64,000 nt of DNA from NCBI GenBank assembly GCA_017311185.1, contig JAESUZ010000424.1, positions 62,001 to 126,000 of the forward strand. The letters run 5' to 3'. A model generated the notes under the pieces. That model was given only the letters and a program-made list of their open reading frames with translations, made no database searches and had not been told where the DNA came from. The number at the start of each line of letters is the position of its first letter. The stretch's first letter is position 1. The stretch comes from Proteles cristata cristata (taxonomy: Eukaryota > Chordata > Mammalia > Carnivora > Hyaenidae). This document shows positions 33,823 through 44,218 of this stretch, piece by piece. The position numbers and the translations under genes are program-made.

Positions 33823-34739
33823 TTGTAAGATGGTGTTTGTGAGGTAGAAAGACCCCATGGCTATGGGAGCCGAACTGTTTTTGATTCATGTCCTATATTT
33901 CCCTACTCTCTTACATGTGATTTTAGGGCAAGTGGACACCAAGATGGATTTTACAGTTGACCGTAAGGATTAAACAAGATCTCTCCAGCTGCGTCCTGGG
34001 TAAGAGGTACCTCACTTCCAGTGGGTCCAAAACTGACCCCCCTGTTTTCCTTCTAAAGTAATTCTTCCTTTGGCGTTTTTTGTCTTATTAACCAAACCCT
34101 AACTCACCACCATCGGCTCCAGAAGATATGTGCTTTTCATTGCAGCCCAGAATCTTTAGAACGCTTCTTCACATTCTGATTTTTCCCCAACATAGAAACA
34201 ATATATAAAAATGAAACCCACTATTTCCCAGCCTCCTTTGCTGCTAGGACTGGACATGTGACACAGAGTCCGCCAATCGGATGCATCAGCAGGGACTTTG
34301 ATTTCCAGTGTTGCTGTGCGAGGGAAGAGGCAGGGCTGGCCATCTCCATCCTGCACGGACAATGGCCTTCTGGGGTTTTCCTTGCTATCTTCACTGGAGT
34401 TGTTCCTTGCACCTCAACCTAGAACCTGATCCATTCTTCCTTCCAAAGATTCTCGTAGGCAGCTAATACCCCATTATAATCCTCTTCCTTTCTAAATTAG
34501 CTAGGACGGATTCTACTGCTACAATTCAATCTCCAGAGAGGCACCGTATAAACAGTACACATTAACGATCGAAGCCACGTGTCCCGCCCTGGCCCCCTTT
34601 TCTCTCTGTCCACCATAGCCAGTCACTTACCAACTTTTCCTCATTCCCTGTCACTCCAAACATCTGAATCTGTCTGCCGCTCTCCTTTTCCACTCTCCGG
34701 GCCCAAACTCAAACCACCACTGTCCCTCCTCTGGACCTT
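33823..34739. other. Mostly unassigned DNA
   Basis: 34225-34400 resembles the same old MER-like repeat as 16720-16850 ('cccagcctcctttgctgctagg... catgtgacacag'). No gene seen. Confidence 0.45.
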
Positions 34740-35190
34740 AACGGTCTCTCTTTCCACTCTTAGTCCCTACCTTCCGGGCTCATCCTCACGCTGTATTCAG
34801 AGTCATCTTTGACAAAGGCAAATCCAGTATTATCATGTTCTTGCTTCAGACCCTTCACTGGCTCGTCACTGCTCTTAGTGTGCAGTTGGAAATCTTTAAT
34901 CCAGTTAATCCAGTTCTGCGTAATCTGTCTCCCGCCTTTTTCATCAGATCCATCAGGCACCACTCTCTGTTCCCTCTGTCTCCAGCTACTCTTGTTTTCC
35001 TTCTGTGCCTTGAATGGGCCAGCTCTTTCTCACCCCAAGGCCCTCCCCCATTCACAGTTCTTTAGAGCTGGAATATGACCCAGTTCTCCAGCCAACGCCT
35101 CCATCAGATCCTAGCCTCAGCTTTGTCCTTTGGAGAAGCACTACATGCTTTATTCCTTCCCAGCACTTCATACGATTGTAATTAAATCAC
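34740..35190 (+). mobile_element. Old LINE relic, probably L2 (plus)
   Basis: 'ttgcttcagacccttcactggctcg', 'ctttttcatcagatcc', 'gaatgggccagctctttctc', 'gaatatgacccagttctcc' and 'cacttcatacgattgtaattaaat' follow a familiar L2 order. Open frames here are chance. Confidence 0.65.
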
Positions 35191-35194
35191 CCTG

Positions 35195-35400
35195 TGTTTG
35201 ATAAGGTGTGCAGTGCAGCATGGACTGTAAAGTGCGGGTTTTATAGCAGACTGTACTGTAGATCCAGGTTCTTCATTTTCCATGTACGTGACTTTGGAGA
35301 CGTTACTCATCTGCAAAATGGGCACAACAATAGCACTGAACTTACATCTAAGATTTGTTGTGCTCAGAACACGCATATTTTCCTATACAGAGCCAGGTAG
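35195..35400 (+). mobile_element. MIR element (plus)
   Basis: 'gtgcagcatggactgtaaagtgcgggttttatagcagac', then 'gacgttactcatctgcaaaatgggcac' with the gapped order of MIR. Confidence 0.6.
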
Positions 35401-35639
35401 TAAATGTTTTAGGTTAAATGATCTCTGTCTCAATTAGTCAGCTATGTTACTGTAGTGTGAAAGCATCCAGAGACAATAATCTATAGATGAGGGGGGTATA
35501 GATGTATCCAAATTAAACTTTATTTACAAAACCACATGGTAGGCCAAATTTGGCCCACAGATTGTAGTTCCCCAACCCTAGCTTCGAATAGACTTGACAC
35601 AAAGCATGTGCTCAAAAATGTCAGCTGTTATTATCAATT

Positions 35640-35785
35640 ATTTAATGTCTTTCTTTCCTATTCGAATAGTAGCTTCATGAAGGCAGGAACTCTGTCTCTG
35701 TTCTTTGGTGCTATGTTCTCAGCGCTAAGCTTGGTAAAGGCTCGGTGCATGCAGTCTTAATGAATGAGTGTGTCAACAGTGTAAC
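35640..35785 (+). mobile_element. L2 3' end (plus)
   Basis: 'tagcttcatgaaggcaggaactctgtc', 'ttggtgctatgttctcagcgc' and 'aatgaatgagtg' form the classical L2 3' terminus. Confidence 0.8.
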
Positions 35786-35867
35786 CCAGAACCCAGGGCA
35801 GAGCTGGTGCTCAAAATCCTTTGGTTTTCCTCACCTCCTTCCTGTTTAAGAATAGTACTATTAGCTC

Positions 35868-36063
35868 ACTTTTTAAAAGTTTATTTATTTTGAGAGAGAG
35901 AGAGACAGAGATAGTGTGAGTGGATGAAGAGCAGAGAGAGAGGGAGAGAGAGAATCCCAAGCAGGCTCTGTGCTGTCAGCACGGAGCCTGACTCGGGGCT
36001 CAATCCCAGGAACCATGAGATCACAACCTGAGCCGAAATCAAGAGTTGCCACCCAGGTGCCCC
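35868..36063 (-). mobile_element. CAN SINE (minus)
   Basis: Complete but diverged minus SINE missing ~25 bases near the head. ACTATTAGCTC / ACTATTAACTC (35857-35867, 36064-36074) is the TSD. Confidence 0.92.
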
Positions 36064-36284
36064 ACTATTAACTCCTTCTTAACAGGGCTTATGTTTTGAG
36101 GGTTTTTCAAAATGAGAAATGGGGAGGGACGTGATTTCCTTGGCATAGTTTTTCAAGGGCAGAATTTTCTAGTTAAATAACATGACACTTATGGCTCTTA
36201 ATGCACGCCAATAACATTTCACATTATAAAAACAATATCCAGAACTTACAGGGAGGCTACCAGAGGCCAGATGTTTTAATGTAA

Positions 36285-36470
36285 CACTTTAGTCTTCTCC
36301 AGAACCCTATGAAGCAGACGTCCCCCATTTATAGTTGAAAAAGCTGGCATTTGGAAGGTTAACCATGTTGCCAGCAACTAGTTGTCAAACCCAGAAATTG
36401 GCCCATGAGCACTGGCTTTAAGTTGTAGCCTATTTCTGCTAAGCTGCACTGCTCCTCATAGACCAGCTTG
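36285..36470 (-). mobile_element. MIR-like relic (minus)
   Basis: 'tatgaagcagacgtcccccatttatag... ggttaaccatgttgccagcaactagttgtcaaac' resembles MIR read in reverse. Confidence 0.6.
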
Positions 36471-37027
36471 CTTTGCACAGGGGCTGACAAGCGATGCTTC
36501 CTTATTAGCCCTACGTATCATCATTTCAAAATCAGTGCTTCCTAATCCATTTGGCAAAAATCTATAACAATGAAAAAAACCCTGGCAGCTGTTGTGGAAA
36601 CCAGTTTGGCCATTCCTTGGCAAGTAAAACATAGAATTACCCTAGAACCCAACAATTCTGTTCTTAGATACCCAAAGACGCGAGAACAAGCTTTCAAACA
36701 AGAATGTGTAGAAAACGTTCATAGCAGCATTATTCACAATAGCCCCCAAATGGGAACAGCCTAAAGGCCCATTCACAGATGAATGGAAACACAAAAAAAG
36801 AGGCATAGCCATATGATGGAATAGTATTTGGCCATAAAAAGGAATAGAGTTTTGATAGATGTTACAACATGTGTGAACCTAGAAGACGTACTTGGGAAGA
36901 AATCAGACACATTAGGTCACATATTATGTAATCCTCGGTGTACAAAATACTCAGAGTAGGCATAGAGACAGAGAGCAACTCACGGTAGCTTGGGGCGGGG
37001 TGGGGACTGAGGAGTGACAGCTAACAG

Positions 37028-37042
37028 GTTCTTTCTTTCTTT

Positions 37043-37092
<50 letters not shown>

Positions 37093-37139
37093 TTCCTTCC
37101 TTCCTTCCTTCCTTCCTTCCTTCTTTCCTTCCTTCCTTC

Positions 37140-37171
<32 letters not shown>

Positions 37172-37175
37172 TAAG
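37028..37175. repeat. (TTTC)n/(TTCC)n/(TC)n tract
   Basis: Long pure pyrimidine run on the plus strand (purine on the minus) made of CTTT, then CCTT, then CT units. It occupies the tail position of the minus-strand SINE to its right. Confidence 0.95.
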
Positions 37176-37389
37176 TTTATTTTATTTATTTATTTTGATA
37201 GAGAGAGAGAGAGAGAGAGAGCAGGAAAGACAGAGAGGCAGAGACAGAGAGGGAGACAGAATCCTAAGCAGGCCCTGCCCTATCAGTGCAGAGCCTGATG
37301 TGGGGCTTGAACTCACAAACCCTGAGATCAAGACCTGAGCTGAAATCCAGAGTGGGACCCTTAACTGACTGAGCCACCCAGGCGTCCCC
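37176..37389 (-). mobile_element. CAN SINE (minus)
   Basis: Complete minus SINE with an expanded (GA)n linker. ACAGGTTCTT (from 37024) and ACAGGGTTTCTT (from 37390) bracket the SINE and its microsatellite tail. Confidence 0.9.
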
Positions 37390-37515
37390 ACAGGGTTTCT
37401 TCTTGAGGTGATAAACCTGCTCTGGGGTTAGCATGAATGCAACCCTGTCACTGAACTGTGCACTTTACCACATTCGATTTTATGTTATGTGTATTTCACC
37501 ACAATGAGAAAAGCC

Positions 37516-38160
37516 CATAACAAAAGTGGAATCCAATAGGGAAATAATTTTTCAGAAATATCCGCATCTAGGTACTTCCTTACCTCGACTCCCCCCATGT
37601 CTTTTTCTTCTTCTTTTTTCTCTGGAGAGGGGTTGGCTTTTTCTCTTTCTTAAACTTGGGGGGGTGTGCGAGTTGGCAAAGGCCCACAGGCAACCTCCAT
37701 GGGCTCTGAGGTCAGTGTCCTCTGGACCTGAGAAGGCGGATGCTGCCGGCCCCAGCCATGCCTCACCTGCTCTCCTCTGTCCCAAGGAGACTGGCCAGGC
37801 CCCAGCGGAGAGAAGTGGGCTTCCTGCTGCCACGGGAGGCTCCTGTGAGTGAAGACGCGGGACAGGGCCCCACAGGCTTCTTCTGGAGTCTGCGTCCACC
37901 CCCACGACAATCTTCTTCTCCAACCTGGAGGGTTTCCTTGACAACCAACTGAACAGGCAGTCACTCACCGCTTTCAGCGCTTCAACTTACTAATGCTTGT
38001 TCAGTTTCGAACAGTTTGTCTTACTTGAAAAGAAGCTGCAGAAGCTGCACTTTTGTTGTGGCTGATTTTTTTCTAACCTGGGTTCCTGCCAGGCGTTTGA
38101 AAGGGCCCCTACAGACCTCCCCTCTGAACACTGGAGCACACAGTTACCCTTCGTAGTGTG
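37516..38160. other. GC-richer unassigned segment
   Basis: 37640-37960 is GC-richer and carries overlapping open frames on both strands (up to 138 residues) with no known domain. A GTGAGT at about 37846 resembles a splice donor but has no partner acceptor or frame. No gene can be supported. Confidence 0.4.
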
Positions 38161-38224
38161 CCGGCTATGCACAGGCGTTCTGGAGAACTGCTGATGTCAC
38201 CTGCACGGCACTCCCGGAAGTAGA

Positions 38225-38340
38225 CACGGTTATTGTTCCCATTTTACAGAGGGGGAAATTGAGGGGTCAATTTCCCCTTGTGCGGAGGGGTCAAGTATCC
38301 TGTCCAAATCAACAGGCAGTACCATTTTTGGGCTCTATTG
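38225..38340 (-). mobile_element. MIR fragment (minus)
   Basis: 'gttattgttcccattttacagagggggaaattgagg', then 'gtatcctgtccaaatcaacaggcag' is the reversed MIR core. Confidence 0.7.
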
Positions 38341-38589
38341 TAATTTCTTCAAACCTGTATGGGGTACCTGCACTTTCTCAAGGGGCCCCTGGAGGGAGGG
38401 GTGCTCAGCATGAAGGGGTGGGGTCTCAGCGATGAGGGGCTGGCAGTGTTGCTAGGTGGAGGTGGGGAGATTTGGGGGGAGGGGGCCTTTCAGTAGAGCT
38501 CCTCACATCCCGCCCTCTGGGGTATTCTCTGTACCACACAGAATGTCCCTGTTTTCCCTGACCTTGACATATGACAGACAGATTTCAAA

Positions 38590-38690
38590 AGCACGGACTC
38601 AGAGGTCAGGTGGAGCTGGGAACGAATCCCCGCCCCGTCACTTAGTCACCAGGAGAATGACCTCGGAAATCCTTACGCCAAGGCTGGCTG
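38590..38690 (+). mobile_element. MIR fragment (plus)
   Basis: 'gcacggactcagaggtcaggtggagctgggaacgaatccccgcc... cacttagtcaccagg' is a short MIR left half. Confidence 0.65.
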
Positions 38691-38741
38691 AGGCAGCAGG
38701 GAGTTTTTCTGAGGCATGACTGGATAGGATTTTGGCTTTGA

Positions 38742-38950
38742 CTAGGGTTGCTCAGCCTTGACACTGCTGACATTTGGGGCCACATCACGCTCGGTTGTGA
38801 GGGGCTGTTTGCGCATCGTAGGATTCCCATCGGTGCCTCGCTTCCACCCACTGGGTGCCTTAAGTAACATCCCTCCAGTTGTGACAATGTCTCCAGCCAA
38901 AGCAGGTGTACCTGGAGGACTAAAGCTGCCCCTGGTTGAGACCCACTAGA
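38742..38950 (+). mobile_element. MER20 hAT-type DNA transposon relic
   Basis: 'gggttgctcagccttgacactgctgacatttggggcc', 'gaggggctgtttgcgcatcgtagg', 'tgacaatgtctccagcc' and end 'cccctggttgagacccac'. Both terminal regions are recognisable and near full length (~210 bp). Non-autonomous, with no coding capacity. Confidence 0.88.
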
Positions 38951-40110
38951 TTAGAGGACCTAAAGCCCATTCAGAGATTATTTTGATTCTCTCCTATGAG
39001 CTCAGCATATGGAGCTATTTTAAGTAACATCAGCCCTTTTATGCTGAGTGCCATCAGAATTCAGAGTCACCATCCAGATATGCAGAAGGGTAACCAGACC
39101 TCTGGAAGCGGCCCTTTCCTTTCAGTGGGACCAACCCCATAACAACCTGCTCCATTTCCACGCAGAAGAGCAATCTCGCCACGCTGGGTAGTTCTGTATT
39201 TTCTGGTTAAAAGCAAAAGTGTCTTTCGGCTGAATTTCTCTATCACCTCAACGTTCACAGTTCCTGTCAGGCCTTTCCCACCTATAAGACCTCTCCTTTC
39301 ACCTTCCTCCTCCCTGAGAAGTCCCTGGGGCAGGGAGAAGCTTCTGGAACATCAGGGCACCCATGGAGGGCAACTGGCTTCCTGAGTTGGCCTGGGAGGA
39401 GAGGTGTGGCCTCCTGCCTGGTCCCTGGGTGGGGCCTGATCTTACTTTCCATGCACAGTGATTACCCCTGGGAGCCCAGCGCCCTCCCCTGCTGCCTGGG
39501 CACCCGGCCACGGCCTTCTGGCTGCTGGCTCTGGGCGGTCCCTCCTGACCTCCCGCGCCTTGCGCCAGTCCAGATGACCCATAGCAGACCCCAGATGGAA
39601 TTCTCCGTTGCTGCATGGCCACTCTGGAGCCGTGGGAATGTCCCTGGATCTCCACCGTGCTGGGCAGGGCATGCTGGCTCCCTTGGGTCCCCCCTCTCCC
39701 CACACCTACCCCAGGACCTCTGCGCCTCCCATCCCCCCCCCGCATGTTGTCAGGCTGCCCCCTCTCTGGGCTCCAGGACGGATGTGTGGCACTGTTCACC
39801 CGGGCGCTTCAGTCTGGCAACTGGAGTTCTGGAGGAAAACGGAAACACGGCTACCTTAGTATTTACCTGGCATCATGCTGATTTGAAGGTTTCCAGGATT
39901 GACGTTGCCATGGGCTCTGATGCCCCAGTCCAACAATCCTTCAAGGCCAGGTGGGCCACATTCCACTGAACTTACCACTAGCAGTTGACCTCATCCCTCT
40001 TGGGCTCTCACTACCTTCCTTATCCAGCCGCAAGTCCATCCTCAGTCGGTTGTAAATACCTCTGTCCCTTCTCCTCTCTCCTCTCTCACTTCACTGCACT
40101 CAGTTGATGT
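38951..40110. other. Unassigned DNA with GC-rich core
   Basis: 39300-39980 is GC-rich with long overlapping frames on both strands (166 residues minus, 187 plus). They lack motifs, and the amino-acid make-up (Pro/Gly/Ser/Trp-rich) is what random GC-rich DNA gives. Confidence 0.45.
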
Positions 40111-40610
40111 ATTAGTCAAAGTTTTCCAGAGATACAGAACGATCAGGATATATATATATATATATTCTTATATATGTGTGTGTGTATATATATGAATATA
40201 TATACATATATACATTTATAAATATGCACATACACACACACACACACATATATACACACACATACACACACACACACACACAAAGAGATTTACTTTAAGG
40301 AATTGATTCTAATGATTATGGAGGCTGGCAAGTCCAAACCCTGCAGGATGGCCTGGTTAACGTTTCAGTTCAAGTACCAAGGTCATTTGTTGAAGAACTC
40401 TCTCTTGCTCAGGAAAGTTCAGACTTTGTGCCATTAAGGCCTTCAGCTGATTAGATGAGGCCCATCTACCTTATGGAGAGTATTCTGTCTTACCAAAGTT
40501 TCCTGATTTTAATGTAAACTTCATCCAAAGACAATCTCACAAAAACATCTAGAACAAATATCTAGGCACTGGAGCTCAGCTAAGTTGATATGAAATTCAC
40601 CATCACAGGT
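40111..40610. mobile_element. Old mammalian repeat with internal AT/CA array
   Basis: 'gtattagtcaaagttttccagagatacag' start, array at 40148-40282, then 'gagatttactttaaggaattg', 'ggaggctggcaagtcc', 'cttcagctgattagatgaggcccatc' and 'aagttgatatgaaattcaccatcaca'. I recognise the family by order but cannot name it. Confidence 0.65.
40148..40282. repeat. Compound (AT)n/(TG)n/(CA)n array
   Basis: Alternating purine-pyrimidine tract of TA, then TG/TA, then CA/TA units over ~135 bp, with self-complementary (TA)n blocks. Potential Z-DNA or cruciform former and likely polymorphic. Confidence 0.95.
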
Positions 40611-40726
40611 GGCTAAACCTCAGCCCAGGTTAAATCTGTTTGCTATCTACTCTGAGCCTGTTCTCACACAGCTGCAGGAAGAAGGGGAAAGATGCTCATC
40701 AGGTTTCATTAACAATGAATGATTGA

Positions 40727-40941
40727 GGGACGCCTAGGGGGCTCAGTAAGTTAAGCAGCTGACTTTGCTTCAGGTCATGATCTCACAGTTCCAGGATTCA
40801 GGGCTCAAGCCCCACATCAGGCTCTGTCCTGTCAGTTCAGAGCCTGGAGCCTGCTTCAGATTCTGTGTCTCCCTCTCTCTCTGACCCTTCTCTACCCATG
40901 CTGTGTGTGTGTCTCTCTCTCTCAAAAATAAACATTAAAAA
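40727..40941 (+). mobile_element. CAN SINE (plus), first of doubly hit site
   Basis: Complete SINE with AATAAAC tail. Left flank AATGAATGATTGA (40714-40726) recurs at 40942. Confidence 0.93.
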
Positions 40942-40958
40942 AATGAATGATTGATCAT

Positions 40959-41164
40959 GGGCACCTGGGTGGCTCATTTAGTTAAGTGTCTGACTGTTGA
41001 TTTCAGCTCAGGTCATGATCTCAGGGTCATGAGATCGAGCCCTGTGTTGGGCTCTGTGCTGCCTTAAGAGCTTGCTTAAGATTCTATCTCTTTCTCCCTC
41101 TCTTCTCTCTCTCCCCCAACCTCTCCCCTCTTGCGTGCATGGTCTCTCAAAAAAAAAAAAAAAG
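40959..41164 (+). mobile_element. CAN SINE (plus), second of doubly hit site
   Basis: Complete SINE with plain poly(A) tail. Flanks AATGAATGATTGATCAT (40942-40958) and AATGAATGATCAG (41167-41179) are copies of the same target used by the upstream SINE. Confidence 0.92.
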
Positions 41165-41179
41165 GAAATGAATGATCAG

Positions 41180-41605
41180 TTCAGTAATCCTCACTGCAGT
41201 CAAGCAGTTGTACTGTATCCCCTGGTCCAGCCACCTAGACGAATATTGCAAACCTTCTCTGTAATCCTCAGTCTCAGCGGATGACCTTGCTCCCTGTGGG
41301 TGAGAGAGAGACCTCGCAGGTCCTCCTAAGCATCTGCCTACCGACAGGCTAAATCTGTGCTCACACACCGTGCCTTCTCCCCTCTCACGGTGGCTGAAGT
41401 AATCTTATTTCTCTCCTCTGCTCAGGGTCGTGCTCCAGCAGTTCCTTCTTCCCTCCCCTGAATCATCGATTTTGTCTTTACTTGTTCATTCCTAACAGTG
41501 TGTGCTTTTCATGACCTTGCTTAGAGCTCCCGCTCTATTTCTCTCCTGTGTGCAGTGCAACTTCCCTTTCTGTCTCTCCAACCTCTCCCTCTCATGTAAC
41601 TTAAG
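41180..41605. other. Unassigned non-coding DNA
   Basis: CT-rich, no gene. Possibly eroded L2-like sequence but not assignable. Confidence 0.4.
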
Positions 41606-42029
41606 GCTCTTTTTGCGTGTGGTAACATACACACAACATAAAATTTTGCCATCGCAATAATTTTCAAGTGTGTAAATTCAGTGGTCATAAGTACATTCAC
41701 AATGTTGTGCCAACATCACTACTGTCTCATTTCAGGACTTTTTCTTCTCTCGCAGTGGAAATCTTATACCCATCGAGCACTTCCTTCCCATTCTCCTCTC
41801 CTCCCTGGGCGGGTCTCCTGCAACCCCTAATGTGCTTGGGTATTTCTTATAATTGGCATCATACAATATGTGGTCCTTTGTGACTGGCTTCTTTGACTTG
41901 CTTTAATGTTTTCAAGACTCATCTGTGTTATAGTATGTATCAGTTCTTCATTCCTTCTTATGGCTGAATAATATTACATTGTGTGGATAGACTATATATA
42001 TTTTTCTTTCTTTTTTTTGCCATTTATTT

Positions 42030-42120
42030 ATTTAATTTTTTTACAAATAGTTTATTGTCAAGTTGGTTTCCATTTTTTAAATTTTTTTACAAATAGTTTA
42101 TTGTCAATTTGGTTTTCATC
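42030..42120 (-). mobile_element. Carnivore L1 extreme 3' end (minus), doubled
   Basis: Two copies, 46 bp apart, of the reversed L1 3' terminal block 'ttacaaatagtttattgtcaa' (at 42034 and 42080), each under 50 bp. Confidence 0.75.
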
Positions 42121-42232
42121 TTTCTTTCTTTTTTTTTTTTTAAAGTAATCTGTACACCCAACATGGACCTCAGACTTAATACCCTGAGGTCAAGAGTCAG
42201 ATGCTCTACCGACTGAACCACCCAGGCGCCCC
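42121..42232 (-). mobile_element. Old short CAN SINE (minus)
   Basis: T-rich tail, 'aaagtaatctgtacacccaacatgg' and reversed head 'gactgaaccacccaggcgcccc', inserted next to the L1 3' pieces. Confidence 0.88.
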
Positions 42233-42300
42233 ATAGACCACATTTATTTTATCTTTTATCCAGTCGTCTTTTGATGGACACTTGAGTTGGTTCCTCCCAT

Positions 42301-42784
42301 TCTCTTTAAACCTTTTTCAACCAGGCTTTCATTTGACCAGTCTACCAATGGGTCTCTTGCTGAGATCACCAATGGGCTCCATGCTAAATCTCAAGGTTGA
42401 TTCTCAGTCCTCATCTGACCTGAACCACCAGCAGTGCTGAGCCTGGCCAGTCGGTCTCTCTTCCTGCCGTATTTCTTCACTAGATTTGTAGCACATGCAT
42501 TTTCCCGTTTTTTTCATTCCTCTCTGGAAAGTGCTTCTCTGTCTCCTTCCCTGGTCCCTCCTGTTCTCTGCTCTCTTAATGCTGGAGTGTGATCCTTGAA
42601 TCCCTTTCCCATCTACTTTCTGTCCTCTGGTGATCTGGGCTAGTCCTGTGGCTTCCAGTATCATTGACAGATGCCAACTTTCTATTTCCAGCCTCAAAGT
42701 CTCCCCTCTGTTCCCAACTTACATGTCCTCCTATCTGCTCAGTGAGTCCACTGGGACAGCTAAATTTAAAAATATGCTTCATGG
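42301..42784. mobile_element. Old LINE-like relic, left part
   Basis: 'tttgaccagtctaccaatgggtctc', 'cttccagtatcattgacagatgcc' and similar phrases resemble a mammal-wide LINE relic, continuing around the SINEs to about 43510 ('gcacgtaaatcagatcgtatctctcctccactcc'). Family not certain. Confidence 0.45.
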
Positions 42785-42905
42785 GTGCCTTGCTGGCTTA
42801 GTCACTAGAGCACAAGACTCTTGATCTCAAGGTCTGAGTTTGATCTCCATGTAGGGTACAGAGTTTACTTAAATAAAGAAAACTTTAATTAAAGTAAATA
42901 GATAG
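42785..42905 (+). mobile_element. Old short CAN SINE (plus)
   Basis: 'gggtgccttgctggcttagtc... gactcttgatctcaagg... gtagggtacagagtttac' with (AAAT)-like tail and GATA units. Confidence 0.82.
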
Positions 42906-42956
42906 ATAAAAGTTTGCCTCAAATCTCAAAATTGTTGAGATCCTAGAGTCATTCTT

Positions 42957-43143
42957 CTTCTTTTTTAAATGTTTATTTATTCTTGAGAGAAAGAGAGAGA
43001 GAGAGGGAGAGAGGGGTAGAGGGAGAGAGAAACACAGAATCTGATGCAGGCTCCAGGCTCTGAGCTGTCAGCACAGAGCCCAGCGTGAGATCATGACCTG
43101 AGCTAAAGTCCAGGGCTTCACTGACTGAGCATCCAGGCACCCC
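42957..43143 (-). mobile_element. CAN SINE (minus) with 20-bp diverged TSD
   Basis: Complete minus SINE lacking ~15 bases before the head. Target copies GAGATCCTAGAGTCATTCTT (42937) and GAGATCCTGGAATTGTTCTT (43144) agree at 16 of 20 sites. Confidence 0.9.
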
Positions 43144-43604
43144 GAGATCCTGGAATTGTTCTTGATTTCACATTCTCTCTCCTGCTCTGTATGTAATCCA
43201 TCAGCAAATATCATTGGTTTTGTCTTCATATATGTTTAGCATCCAACCGCCTGTCCCCACTTCCATGGATGCCAGATGGTCCAGAGCACCAACGTGTCTT
43301 CCCTGATTCCTGCATAGTCTTCCTCCTGGGCTCCCTGCTTCCACTTGTTCATTCCAGCCTAGTCCCAACTTAGTAGCTGAGCGTTTTTGCGAGCACGTAA
43401 ATCAGATCGTATCTCTCCTCCACTCCAAGCGCTTTGTATCTCATTCAAAGGCCACATCTTTATCATGACCCCTTCCAAGTCTAGGCCAAAACACTGTATT
43501 TCCTGCTCATCATCGTGGGCCAATAGGCAAAGTTTTTCTTAGATCACCTGGGACAGACTCAAGACCTTCCCTATCTCTGTGTGGCCATTAAAACATGAAT
43601 TCCT

Positions 43605-43740
43605 GGGGTACCTCGTTGGCTTAGATGGTGGAACAGATGACTCTTGATCTTGGGGTTATGAGTTGAGTCCCATGTCGGGTGTAGAAATTACTTTAAAAAA
43701 CAAAATCGTAAAAAAAAGAAAAGAAAAAAGAGGAAAAAAA
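43605..43740 (+). mobile_element. Old short CAN SINE (plus)
   Basis: 'ggggtacctcgttggcttagatgg... gggtgtagaaattactttaaaa' followed by a long A/G-rich tail. CATGAATT on both sides. Confidence 0.85.
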
Positions 43741-44218
43741 CCCCATGAATTTGTTGGTTACCCAAAGTTGCCACCTCTCTCAACCTCATGGAGCATCCCC
43801 TGCATTCCCTTCATGTTCACTATGCTGATTACCAGTTTCCTTTTCACTTTCGGCTTTGAGGCCGTCCCTTACTTGCTTAGGAGTTGGCTATGAATTTAAA
43901 AAGTTATTTATCATATTTTGTTCATACCTCTTAGTGCTTGGGAGTGGGGTGGGGGAGGGTTAGATTATGTTGTTCACCATATTGACCAGAAACAGAAAAC
44001 CTGTCTGCTGTTTGTGCACCTAGGGCCCGATGTCACCTAAGGTCCATCATACTGGTGATGCATCTGGGCCATGCTCTGACTTAAATCTTTGTCTCTCTCT
44101 CTCACTGGTGTGAATCTGTACTGAGCTTCCAGATCTACAGCTAACAGCAAGAGCTGTTCTGTCACCTTGTCCCGACCCTCAGGTGTTGTGTGTGAGTCTC
44201 TAGCCTGCCTGCCAAAGT
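43741..44218. other. Unassigned non-coding DNA
   Basis: No gene or repeat recognised. Confidence 0.45.

Larger units (their letters stand above)
36545..37515 (+). mobile_element. Ancient L1 3' end (plus), split by a SINE
   Basis: 'tggcagctgttgtggaaaccagtttggc', 'cattattcacaatagcccc', 'tatttggccataaaaagg', then after the SINE 'gggtttcttcttgaggtgataaacctg... actgaactgtgcactttacc' gives an ordered match to old L1 ORF2 end and 3' UTR. Confidence 0.85.
41606..42300 (-). mobile_element. Ancient L1 3' end (minus), interrupted
   Basis: 'aacatacacacaacataaaattttgcc', 'agtacattcacaatgttgtgcc', 'atcatacaatatgtggtcctttgtgactggcttc', 'atggctgaataatattacattgtg' and, after 42232, 'atccagtcgtcttttgatggacac'. 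An insertion at 41993-42232 splits it, with ATAGAC on both sides. Confidence 0.85.

Noticed and set aside
37014..37298. Phe/Leu/Ser-rich hydrophobic frame resembling a membrane protein
   Set aside because: Translation of a TTTC/TTCC microsatellite and a SINE linker.
37840..37860. GTGAGT splice-donor-like sequence in a GC-rich segment
   Set aside because: No upstream acceptor, no conserved frame and no partner exon could be seen.
39406..39969. 187-residue plus-strand frame, with a 166-residue minus-strand frame
   Set aside because: Low stop density from high GC; Pro/Gly/Ser/Trp-rich composition and no motif. Kept only as a finding to check for expression.
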